64,000 bases of DNA from Imbricaverruca yamaguchii (lineage: Eukaryota; Arthropoda; Thecostraca; Neoverrucidae): positions 1 to 64,000 of the forward strand of contig JAOTOL010000414.1 in assembly GCA_034440575.1 (NCBI GenBank), in the 5' to 3' direction. Below are positions 1 to 9,990 of the stretch, piece after piece. A program made the position numbers and the translations under genes. Numbering within the stretch: position 1 is the first letter of the stretch; the number at the start of each line of letters is the position of its first letter. Below the pieces are notes generated by a model that saw only the letters and a program-made list of their open reading frames with translations, had not been told where the DNA came from and made no database searches.

Positions 1-1310
1 CCAAGTAAACGGCCAATGCCCTAGTCAGTGACTTAGAGAACGATATTTGGCTACCGTAGTCGGCTAAACGCTTGAAGCCCCAGCATAGTGATTTAGACGA
101 CAAAATATCCTTGTCACAATTAGCAAACCGTTTGAAATGTTCAACTGAATGCCCAGTGAGGCCCGATCCACCTGAGAAAGGACGCTTTTTGTTTACTCAC
201 CAGACGACGATCGTCCTCTTAGAAGATTCAAATTCATGTTGATTCGTCGTACACCGGATACGATACGGAAGTAAGACGTGTCGAAATTAAGCAATATAAG
301 GTTAGTGCATTCGCTAAATTTGTGGACAAACTTCACGCTGGAATGATGTCAAACACAAAGAAACAAACACATTTCCTTAGAAAAACGACGCCATGATGGC
401 AAGCATGAAAAAACAATCGGTGAATTATAAATCGATGTTTGTAAACTGATCATGCGTGCATGTCCTAAGTGAAAGAACGCATGCTGTAGGTGGAATGTAT
501 ATGATGACCAAAATCAAAATCATTCACATGACATGTACATACTCATCCACGAACCGAACGGTTCCCCACTATCCAGAAATCCCTTCAATCTCCCCACCCC
601 TCCCACCTGGGGAAGACGAGCTGACTTCACTCGATCGACAGTCCAGCATGCACTTGACCTAATTATCCAGCTGGACCAGTTATTCCGGCTCAAGTCACGA
701 CAAAGAACAAGCCTGCCCGGACAGCGGATTGTGGCAAAGGCAAGGCGGTGCATCTGCAGCTTTATCAGAGCGCCTGCTCACGCGGGCTGGTCAACACTCT
801 CTTTGAAGTACCGCATGACTATGACCTTACTGGTGGTGACGCGAGCGTCACTATATTACGGGGAAGGTATCTCGCGGTGCAAATTGTGAGTATGACTCGA
901 GACCGTTCTGGATGTCGCATCAACCTGATACGTGCATTTTGCTTAACATGAACTAATATGGATCATGTGTCAGAGTCACCTCAAAGACTAACTCGGGTAT
1001 AAATGTCTTGGAGCTTGCCACTGTAATTCGTTCAGTCTGCCATTTGTATCGTGAGTGAATGTATGCGCGATGAACGGGAGCATTTGGGCGTAGATAACAT
1101 AGCGAATGTCAAAATTTATCTGGAAAGTAAATTCGAGATTTAGGACAATGCCCTGTGTTTTAGCGAAGTTCGTATCGGACTCTTTTAAAATGAATTTGAC
1201 TCCCATGTATCTTGGGAAGCGAGCTCTGAGTGGATCCCAGGCACTTTGTCGGCACCAACTGGCGTACTGATCTCAGCAGAGGACCCAACAGCCCCGGCCG
1301 CCGTCGCACT
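1..1310. other. No recognisable gene
   Basis: Unremarkable, moderately AT-rich DNA. Open frames here are short (under 120 codons), overlap on both strands and show no domain or splice structure I can defend. Confidence 0.5.
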
Positions 1311-1377
1311 TGTTATGCTTAGTTTGCATTTGAGGGGCGCATCGACTGCAAATGTCATATACCTGTTATGCTTAGTT
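1311..1377 (-). mobile_element. Minimal LINE 3' tail insertion with 14-bp target duplication
   Basis: A 39-bp segment (1,325-1,363) is bounded by two perfect copies of TGTTATGCTTAGTT at 1,311-1,324 and 1,364-1,377. Read on the minus strand, the segment carries GTCGATGCGCCCC followed by CTCAAATGCA. This matches the last few dozen bases of the three long LINE copies in the window (3' ends near 34,917 plus, 44,752 minus and 57,065 minus). The size of the duplication equals that of the two LINEs with both ends (44.7-49.8 and 57.1-62.7 kb). I read it as a target-primed insertion that stopped almost at once. Confidence 0.7.
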
Positions 1378-1819
1378 CAGCATGAACTATCGCAGCGAGC
1401 CGACGGTCGGCTGGCCAAGAATGTCACGGCATGACACGCCGGGTGTCGTCGTTGTGACACGTGTCATTATTGTGTCATGCGACACTGTAGAGCAGAGGGC
1501 GAGCGGGCGGTCGGAAGTGACGATGGCTGGCGCCTCCCTTCGGGGGTGTGGTGCAATAGGTGTTGTCAGTCGTTCAGACCAGGGGTGTTGCCCCCCCTCC
1601 TGGCCGACCTGTACCCCTCTCGGGCGGGCGGCAGGCCCTCGAGCCGTCAGTCACCCTGAAACAGTCGGTGAGGATGGATGTACGCGAGAGATCGGGTTGA
1701 GAGATGGAGTTGTTTTATCGAGTCTAGTGAGATCTAGCCTGTTAAAGATGTGGGGCCCGGGCGCTGTCAGGCAGATCGCGACTTACCAACAACGTACCTA
1801 CAAGTCGCCAGGGGGTACG
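1378..1819. other. No gene seen
   Basis: GC-richer spacer between the LINE tail and the 41-bp minisatellite. Nothing supportable on either strand. Confidence 0.45.
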
Positions 1820-4236
1820 CGGTGTGCACCAGGAACCAGGATGGACTGTCGCTCTGGAGTAGACGGGCGGTGTGCACCAGGATGGACTGTCGCTCTGGAG
1901 TAGACGGACGGTGTGCACCAGGATGGACTGTCGCTCTGGAGTAGACGGGCGGTGTGCACCAGGATGGACTGTCGCTCTGGAGTAGACGGGCGGTGTGCAC
2001 CAGGATGGACTGTCGCTCTGGAGTAGACGGGCGGTGTGCACCAGGATGGACTGTCGCTCTGGAGTAGACGGGCGGTGTGCACCAGGATGGACTGTCGCTC
2101 TGGAGTAGACGGACGGTGTGCACCAGGATGGACTGTCGCTCTGGAGTAGACGGACGGTGTGCACCAGGATGGACTGTCGCTCTGGAGTAGACGGACGGTG
2201 TGCACCAGGATGGACTGTCGCTCTGGAGTAGACGGGCGGTGTGCACCAGGATGGACTGTCGCTCTGGAGTAGACGGGCGGTGTGCACCAGGATGGACTGT
2301 CGCTCTGGAGTAGACGGACGGTGTGCACCAGGATGGACTGTCGCTCTGGAGTAGACGGACGGTGTGCACCAGGATGGACTGTCGCTCTGGAGTAGACGGA
2401 CGGTGTGCACCAGGATGGACTGTCGCTCTGGAGTAGACGGACGGTGTGCACCAGGATGGACTGTCGCTCTGGAGTAGACGGGCGGTGTGCACCAGGATGG
2501 ACTGTCGCTCTGGAGTAGACGGACGGTGTGCACCAGGATGGACTGTCGCTCTGGAGTAGACGGGCGGTGTGCACCAGGATGGACTGTCGCTCTGGAGTAG
2601 ACGGACGGTGTGCACCAGGATGGACTGTCGCTCTGGAGTAGACGGGCGGTGTGCACCAGGATGGACTGTCGCTCTGGAGTAGACGGGCGGTGTGCACCAG
2701 GATGGACTGTCGCTCTGGAGTAGACGGGCGGTGTGCACCAGGATGGACTGTCGCTCTGGAGTAGACGGGCGGTGTGCACCAGGATGGACTGTCGCTCTGG
2801 AGTAGACGGGCGGTGTGCACCAGGATGGACTGTCGCTCTGGAGTAGACGGGCGGTGTGCACCAGGATGGACTGTCGCTCTGGAGTAGACGGGCGGTGTGC
2901 ACCAGGATGGACTGTCGCTCTGGAGTAGACGGGCGGTGTGCACCAGGATGGACTGTCGCTCTGGAGTAGACGGGCGGTGTGCACCAGGATGGACTGTCGC
3001 TCTGGAGTAGACGGGCGGTGTGCACCAGGATGGACTGTCGCTCTGGAGTAGACGGGCGGTGTGCACCAGGATGGACTGTCGCTCTGGAGTAGACGGACGG
3101 TGTGCACCAGGATGGACTGTCGCTCTGGAGTAGACGGACGGTGTGCACCAGGATGGACTGTCGCTCTGGAGTAGACGGGCGGTGTGCACCAGGATGGACT
3201 GTCGCTCTGGAGTAGACGGGCGGTGTGCACCAGGATGGACTGTCGCTCTGGAGTAGACGGGCGGTGTGCACCAGGATGGACTGTCGCTCTGGAGTAGACG
3301 GGCGGTGTGCACCAGGATGGACTGTCGCTCTGGAGTAGACGGGCGGTGTGCACCAGGATGGACTGTCGCTCTGGAGTAGACGGGCGGTGTGCACCAGGAT
3401 GGACTGTCGCTCTGGAGTAGACGGGCGGTGTGCACCAGGATGGACTGTCGCTCTGGAGTAGACGGACGGTGTGCACCAGGATGGACTGTCGCTCTGGAGT
3501 AGACGGACGGTGTGCACCAGGATGGACTGTCGCTCTGGAGTAGACGGACGGTGTGCACCAGGATGGACTGTCGCTCTGGAGTAGACGGGCGGTGTGCACC
3601 AGGATGGACTGTCGCTCTGGAGTAGACGGGCGGTGTGCACCAGGATGGACTGTCGCTCTGGAGTAGACGGGCGGTGTGCACCAGGATGGACTGTCGCTCT
3701 GGAGTAGACGGGCGGTGTGCACCGGATGGACTGTCGCTCTGGGTAGACGGGCGGGCGGAGGACGCGCCTGGGAACGGGCGGTGTGACCAGGATGGACTGT
3801 CGCTCTGGAGTAGACGGGCGGTGTGCACCAGGATGGACTGTCGCTCTGGAGTAGGACTGCGGCGGTGTGCACCAGGATGGACTGTCGCTCTGGAGTAGAC
3901 GGGCGGTGTGCACCAGGATGGACTGTCGCTCTGGAGTAGACGGACGGTGTGCACCAGGATGGACTGTCGCTCTGGAGTAGACGGGCGGTGTGCACCAGGA
4001 TGGACTGTCGCTCTGGAGTAGACGGACGGTGTGCACCAGGATGGACTGTCGCTCTGGAGTAGACGGACGGTGTGCACCAGGATGGACTGTCGCTCTGGAG
4101 TAGACGGGCGGTGTGCACCAGGATGGACTGTCGCTCTGGAGTAGACGGGCGGTGTGCACCAGGATGGACTGTCGCTCTGGAGTAGACGGGCGGTGTGCAC
4201 CAGGATGGACTGTCGCTCTGGAGTAGACGGACGGTG
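1820..4236. repeat. 41-bp minisatellite, about 58 units
   Basis: Near-perfect head-to-tail units of 41 bp built around GGTGTGCACCAGGATGGAC and TCGCTCTGGAGTAGACGG. Most units differ only at one position, GACGGGCGG or GACGGACGG, which gives a two-letter variant code along the array. Homogeneity breaks only at about 3,720-3,860, where units carry single-base losses and a scrambled stretch (about 3,739-3,780). Because 41 is not a multiple of 3 and the minus strand of the unit has no stop in any frame, that strand is open for 800-920 codons in all three frames. These are repeat artefacts, not genes. Confidence 0.97.
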
Positions 4237-4682
4237 AGTTTCCGTCGGCAGCCATCAGCGCGAGTTGCGTCGCCGCCCGATACCGTTCGACCGCCAATCA
4301 GTGACGGCCCCAGTAGCGACGCCTCCGTCGGATCACGGCAACAGCAGGTGTGCCCTTTGAACCTGGTTATTCGCGAACTAGACGATGTCTGAGTACACTG
4401 TATCACTGGCGTCACAGGAGATCTGGGCCCGGGCAGTCGAGCCCAGCATAAACAACCACCGTCTTTTAAAAGGACACGTACAAAACAACAAGGGAGATAG
4501 AAAACCAAAGGCGTGCTTCTGGCACTCGTCCCCCACAAACAGATACTATACTATTGGCTTCTCTAACCGCATTGCGAGTGCGGATATCACAACCTGTACA
4601 ATCCTCAACCGCGACATCGACACCATATAGCAAGGCCGTTGCATGGTGAGGGAAGGGGCGGTTGCACCCTCTTCCCATCTCG
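4237..4682. other. No gene seen
   Basis: Spacer between the 41-bp array and the 3' end of the fucosyltransferase-like gene. It may hold that gene's 3' untranslated region on the minus strand. I see no clear polyadenylation signal I would rely on. Confidence 0.4.
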
Positions 4683-6336
4683 CTACCACCCTTTACAGGG
4701 GATGTAGGGCGAGAGCGGTGTGAACGGTGTGCGCTGTTGCAAGGGCACCTGGTCACAGGTGCGGTAGTGCAGCAAAGTCATGGGCAGGCCGGAGCGCGCC
4801 AGCCCGTCGGCCATGAAGTGTTCGTTGCCCGAGTAGCCGGTGGGCCCGATCACGTGGCCGCCCGCCATGAACGCCGCCATGTATCCGAACGTGCCGTACG
4901 ACACGACCGTGTGGTTGCACAGACTGAGCGTGGCCATGTCGACGGCGGCGGCGTCCAAGTGCGCTGGCACGGCGCCCACGTCGACCGCGTGCACCACGTC
5001 GTGGCCGAGGATGTTGGCACGGCACCACGCCGGGTCGTCGCTGGCGACGATGAAGACGGCGCGGCGGTAGCGGCGCCGGCACAGCGACAGGGCGCACTGC
5101 AGGTACTCGGTGCCCACCAGGTGTCTGTCCATGCGCGTTTGCAGCCATTTGGCGTAGTCGGTGCGCCGCACGTGCACGCTAATGAAGGAGCAGGCGGCAG
5201 GCGGACAGGCGAGCAGGGCGGCGGCGGCGGTAAGGCGTGCCGCCGCCGCCGCCGTGGTCGCCGCCCGCCACGGGAACTCGGCCAACAGGCGGCGGCGGTG
5301 TCGCGCAAAGTGCGCGATGTCGCACGGCCCGCCACCCACGCACACGGCCCTGCCGGCCGCCAGCGGCCTGGACATCACCGAGGCCGACGGCGAGGCGGCC
5401 GGCCGGCCGGCACCGCACGGGCAGCACGTCCAAACTGCGGCGTCCTGAAAACAGGCGGTTGAAGTAGGTGGCCATCCCCGGTGCGATCCAGGCGCTGATG
5501 TTGTTGAAGGTGTCGCGGTGCAGTGTCCACAGAGTGAAGTACTGACACAGCTTGTTGCCCAGTCGGCCGCCCGGGTTGACAGTGAGCAGCGGCGGTGACG
5601 GACATACGGTGGCCACTTTCTGGCGCACTGGTGACTGCGGCAGTAACGCCACCGATCGTGACGGCGTGCTATTCAACGGCCGCAGCGTTGTTGGTGTCAC
5701 TGAGGGTGTCGATGTTGACGTCGGCGGTGAAGTCGGTGCCGCTGAAGAGTGTGATCGCAAGGTCATCAATGACAATGGTAGAGGCGAGGAAGCGAGTTAA
5801 AGATCCGTTGACGATGCTGCCGGAGGCGCTGAGGTCACGGCGGTTCTAGATAGCACTTTCGATGTCGTGATCGTGGAGGTCACGTTCTTACTAGCAGTAC
5901 TGCTTGCTGTCGTGCCAACATGTATGGTTGGCTTGTCCCCAGACGTGTGATTCCATCCTCTGGGGGCAGGTTTACCATGAACACTTCCACTGGGGGCGGG
6001 ACTGCTATGGACCCGTCCACTAGTCATGGCGCTGCCATGTACTTGTCCACTGGCGGTGGGAAGCGTTTCGGCCGTTTCGGGCGGGGCATCCCTGCTGGTA
6101 GCTCCAGCTCCACCTCCAACACCAGACGCAACTCTTCCGCTTTGACTCGACGACGTCGGCCCGCCGCTGTGTTCGGGCTGAGCTGCTGGCCTTGCGGTGG
6201 AGAGCCAGTGGTCGATACCAGCGCCCCTGGCGGCCAGTGGGCGCACCAGTCCGATCGGCAGGTGCATGACGACGTAGAAGAATACGAAGCTTATCAGCGC
6301 GAGGCCGACGACAAGTCGAAGGCCGTTCCGACCCAT
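4683..6336 (-). CDS. Alpha-1,2-fucosyltransferase-like (GT11), two exons with one frame break
   Basis: Family role: Golgi type II enzyme moving fucose from GDP-fucose onto galactose of glycans. Start ATG at 6,334-6,336 (MGRNGLR), then a hydrophobic anchor at residues about 8-31 and a long Ser/Thr/Pro-rich stem. An in-frame TAA at 5,797-5,799 is avoided by a 150-bp intron (5,742-5,891; donor GTAAGA, acceptor CTCTTCAG). Its phases match exactly, so I call exons 6,336-5,892 and 5,741-4,683. The catalytic part shows GGRLGNKLCQY, then HVRRTDY (GT11 motif I), SDDPAWC, and CNHTVVSYGTFGYMAAF (the conserved C-terminal motif). The N-terminal catalytic half lies in one frame and the HVRRTDY half in the next. 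The switch falls at about 5,340-5,400, in or beside a GGCC run. This could be an assembly indel, a real frameshift, or a tiny 46-nt intron (GTGCCG to TCCAG). Family assignment is firm; whether the locus is active is not. Confidence 0.8.
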
Positions 6337-7416
6337 TGACCTGGAAGTGAGCCTGTCCGTCGGTTAGCAGGTCACGTGAGAGACCACGAAATATCGTATA
6401 CCGTAATGATATTTGGTCATATCGCGTTTTATATGGCACCTTCGGGTATTCGGCCTATGCTGTTTATTATGAGCACTTTAAATTTATATCATATCCGTCT
6501 TAATAATCAATCCTGATTCTGGTCGTGCAGTTAAAATCAGAAGACTTGCGAGTAATGTCGACCCTTCCCCTCCCCTCCTCTCCCCACCGTCACCATTTGA
6601 GTTGGCGCGCGCTACACATTGCCTCCCGAGCATAGTGCACCAGTCCATGCGGCGGATCAAGCAGTAGACTGCCATGCAATCGCCGATCTAAGGCGGCTTT
6701 TCTCAGCATTTTGCGAACTCACCACCCCCTGTAGTCAGGTGTGAGCAGTCAAGCGTCCGCCCAATCTGGTTACAGAGACTACGGTTTCTGCACTATAGTT
6801 GCTGGACTACACTACAAACAAAGAATATGCATGGAATTCATAGTCAGCCAATGTTTTGTACAAACTGAACTGAATGATACATGCTTATACAATAAAATCA
6901 GCCAACATGGATGGAGTTCAGTGCTAACACGCGCACGTCCGGGGGGGGGGGGGGCAGATATCTGCCCCCGTGGTTTTTCCGAATTTGCCGCCATACTAAT
7001 CGGGTTATCAAGGCCAAACCTCGCTTGGCTGCTCATTAGTCTTTTCCGCATATTCTCATTCATTGAAACTCTGGGTGATCTTAGGTCAGGACACCAGGTC
7101 AGGCGAAGTGACCCAACGTCCCTCGGAGTTCTAGGTGGCATAACTTCCACAATAATTGGGCGATTGATTTCAAACTTATAACACGTCACGATCTCACCCA
7201 GGACCATAATATATATATCTAGGTTTTTCGTAGCAGCTAGGGGCTGCTTTTTGTGCTCAACTTGTTTAAATTGAAGAATATTATCTGTTTTCGAAAGTTA
7301 TTTTCTGGGTTTCCATAAACAGTCCCTCCCCCGAACAGCGTGACATACATCATATCGTAGGGCTCCCTGAGGGTGAGTACACATTTGCTCCGACTTTAAG
7401 TACGAAACCCACTCGC
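6337..7416. other. Upstream region of the fucosyltransferase-like gene; no other gene
   Basis: No second gene is visible. The stretch contains a run of 14 G (6,941-6,954) that merges into a perfect 20-bp palindrome at 6,950-6,969 with centre CAGATATCTG. No promoter motif could be assigned with confidence. Confidence 0.4.
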
Positions 7417-7655
7417 CATATCACCCATATGGTATCACCCATATGGTCGGTATCACCCATATGGTATCACCCATATGGTCGGTATCACCCATATGGTATC
7501 ACCCATATGGTCGGTATCACCCATATCGGTATCACCCATATGGTCGGTATCACCACACCATGGTATATGGTATCACCCATATGGTATCACCCATATGGTC
7601 GGTATCACCCATATGGTATCACCCGATGCGGTATCACCCATATGGTGCGGCACGC
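7417..7655. repeat. Short-unit satellite, GTATCACCCATATG core
   Basis: Alternating 14-bp (GTATCACCCATATG) and 18-bp (the same plus GTCG) units, about 14 in all, with a few degenerate units near 7,550-7,570 and 7,620. The core contains the palindrome CATATG. Open frames across it simply follow the periodicity. Confidence 0.95.
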
Positions 7656-7988
7656 TTCAGCATTGCATACATCACCACGGCTTCATCAGGAAAGACTTCA
7701 AATGAAGTTCGTGGAATGAAGTGATTTCATCTGAATTGATTTGACATGATGTGAAATGGAATGGGGGCCCGGCCAAGTTGAAGTTGAGCTTCATAGTTTC
7801 ATACATGTGGTGATCGGCACTTCGCTATATAAAATATCCACGGCGAATCTGAACTGGAGAAAGTAATGCTGGATTGTGATTCCTTGAAATGCTTGGATGA
7901 CGTCCTACCAAGCAGGACAGCAGTTCCTGAATTGTTCAGAGTCGTCCCATTGCATATTGCATGAGCATCCCCAAGAGAAGTACTTAAG

Positions 7989-8190
<202 letters not shown>

Positions 8191-8564
8191 TGACACGTGT
8201 AATATATCATTCACATAAGTGGTCCAACTGAGTCCATTGAACTGTTGGTGTGATAACCGAGGTGAGGGAGTACACATATTCTAAACATTCTGGTCCTGGA
8301 AACACTTTTTGTGCTTTCATGTTGCAAAGAAAGTCCAGAAATGGATGTTCACTTTGAACTACAGAGGTGCTCTAACAGACCTCACGAAACTGGCGCTAAT
8401 TATTCCTTAATGTTCTTAAATTTTAAAGCATAAATGCAGTCTCCCAAACATCCACATCAACTATATACCACTTATCTACCACTGCTATTGTCAACCATTA
8501 ACCTTCGATGAAACAATTTACCATCATCCAATTCCAATGTATTTATTTTAGTCACAGGCCGCTC
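8191..8564. other. No gene seen
   Basis: AT-rich spacer between the TA microsatellite and the next minisatellite. No coding or RNA signal recognised. Confidence 0.4.
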
Positions 8565-9031
8565 ACCTGCATAGGACACCAGTCACCACTGCTCATCTAT
8601 ATGTGCCCCACCAGTCACCAATGCTCACCTGCATAGGACACCAGTCACCACTGCTCATCAATATGCCCCCGCCTCACCTGGGACACCAGTCACCACTGCT
8701 CATCTATATGTGCCCCACCAGTCACCACTGCTCATCTATATGTGCCCCACCAGTCACCACTGCTCACCTGCATAGGACACCAGTCACCACTGCTCATCTA
8801 TATGTGCCCCACGCCCCACCAGTCACCACTGCTCACCTGCATAGGACACCAGTCACCACTGCTCACCAGCACTAGTCACCACTGCTCATCTATATGTGCC
8901 CAGTCACCACTGCTCATCTATATGATCACCACTGCTCGCCTGCATAGGACACCAGTCACCACTGCTCATCTATATATGCCCCACCAGTCACCACGGCTCA
9001 CCTGCATAGGACACCACCCACCACTGCTCAT
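8565..9031. repeat. Minisatellite, left half of a split array
   Basis: Degenerate units made of two modules: CACCAGTCACCACTGCTCATCTATATGTGCCC and CACCAGTCACCACTGCTCACCTGCATAGGA (each described by its parts). The array stops abruptly at ...CACTGCTCAT (9,031), where the 9,032-13,717 transposon begins. It resumes in the same orientation at 13,718. Confidence 0.9.
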
Positions 9032-9233
9032 TAGACTGCGTCACTCATGATACTTTTTTCAGAGAGCATGGTACCCATACGATTTTATCATGCTCCGAAC
9101 ACGTGGAAACAACATGACACTTTTCATTTCATCTTAATTTTAACCCCCATCCCGCTCCAGGTGAGCTAAGTTGAGCCTATCCGCTAACACAGGCGACATC
9201 AGCGCCTCTAGCGTGAAAGTTTCAAACTAATGA
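9032..9233 (+). repeat. Left (sub)terminal inverted repeat of the transposon
   Basis: Pairs with 13,535-13,717 in inverted orientation. Conserved blocks keep their order (GATTTTATCATGCT, CACGTGGAAACAA, CAGGCG, CAGCGCCTCT) with many substitutions and small indels, which indicates an old insertion. Confidence 0.8.
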
Positions 9234-9990
9234 GTATTTCTTTATTCCGAGGGCTACGGCCATTCTCGATATACACAAAAGGACACTTGATCATGTTTTT
9301 AGTGTTCGTCAGCATTAATGTTATGAAGAGATTCCTAACATAATGCATTGCAGACCATAATAAGGCTTCCGGGGGACCAAACCCTGCTGAAATCCTGCAG
9401 TATCCGGTGCCGTAGTCTGCTGTTGTCATTCGCTCAGGCCTTTGTAAATTTATGTGGCTTATGATGTCTGTGGGGTGGTGATATTTGACGGATGCTGAAG
9501 TCAAACCAAGTGATACCGAAAGGGCACCATCGGTCTCGATGCTGGTACCGTCATTTGACCGTTCGGATTTTAACTGGTTAGCACAGCATCCTACAGCAAC
9601 TCACTGGTCCGAGCTGGAAGCCCCTGACTGATTCGCGGTTGGAGTCCAGCTCTGGCGTGAGATTTGTCTCCAACTATCGCTATGGAGGAATTGAGGTTCA
9701 GGCACAAAAAGGCCCAGTTGTGTCCGACCTTTGCATATGATAAAAAATCAAATCATAAGTTTGATGTCGAACTCAATACCTCTTACCACCGATAACTTCA
9801 TACGAATGCACGTTTCCCAATATCTATGTGTTTCTAATACCGTCTCCTTGACAGGCTCTGATCGTGTCGTGATCCTGAAGTGAAGACTGAAGAGTGAAGC
9901 CAGACGAAACACTTTTTTTAGGACCTCCAAAAAATTTACCCACTAACCAGCTGCCTACCAACAAAGACGTAATCAAGCCAAATTAGGCTA

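Noticed and set aside
1820..4236. Possible CRISPR array
   Set aside because: Units are contiguous 41-bp repeats with no unique spacers, and the window is clearly a eukaryotic genome.
1742..4538. Three minus-strand open frames of 800-923 codons
   Set aside because: They are the three frames of the 41-bp minisatellite, whose unit length is not a multiple of three. The peptides merely cycle through the same motif, with no start context or domain.
5797..5799. Premature TAA in the fucosyltransferase-like gene
   Set aside because: A GTAAGA..TTCAG intron of 150 bp removes it and joins the flanking codons in the right phase.
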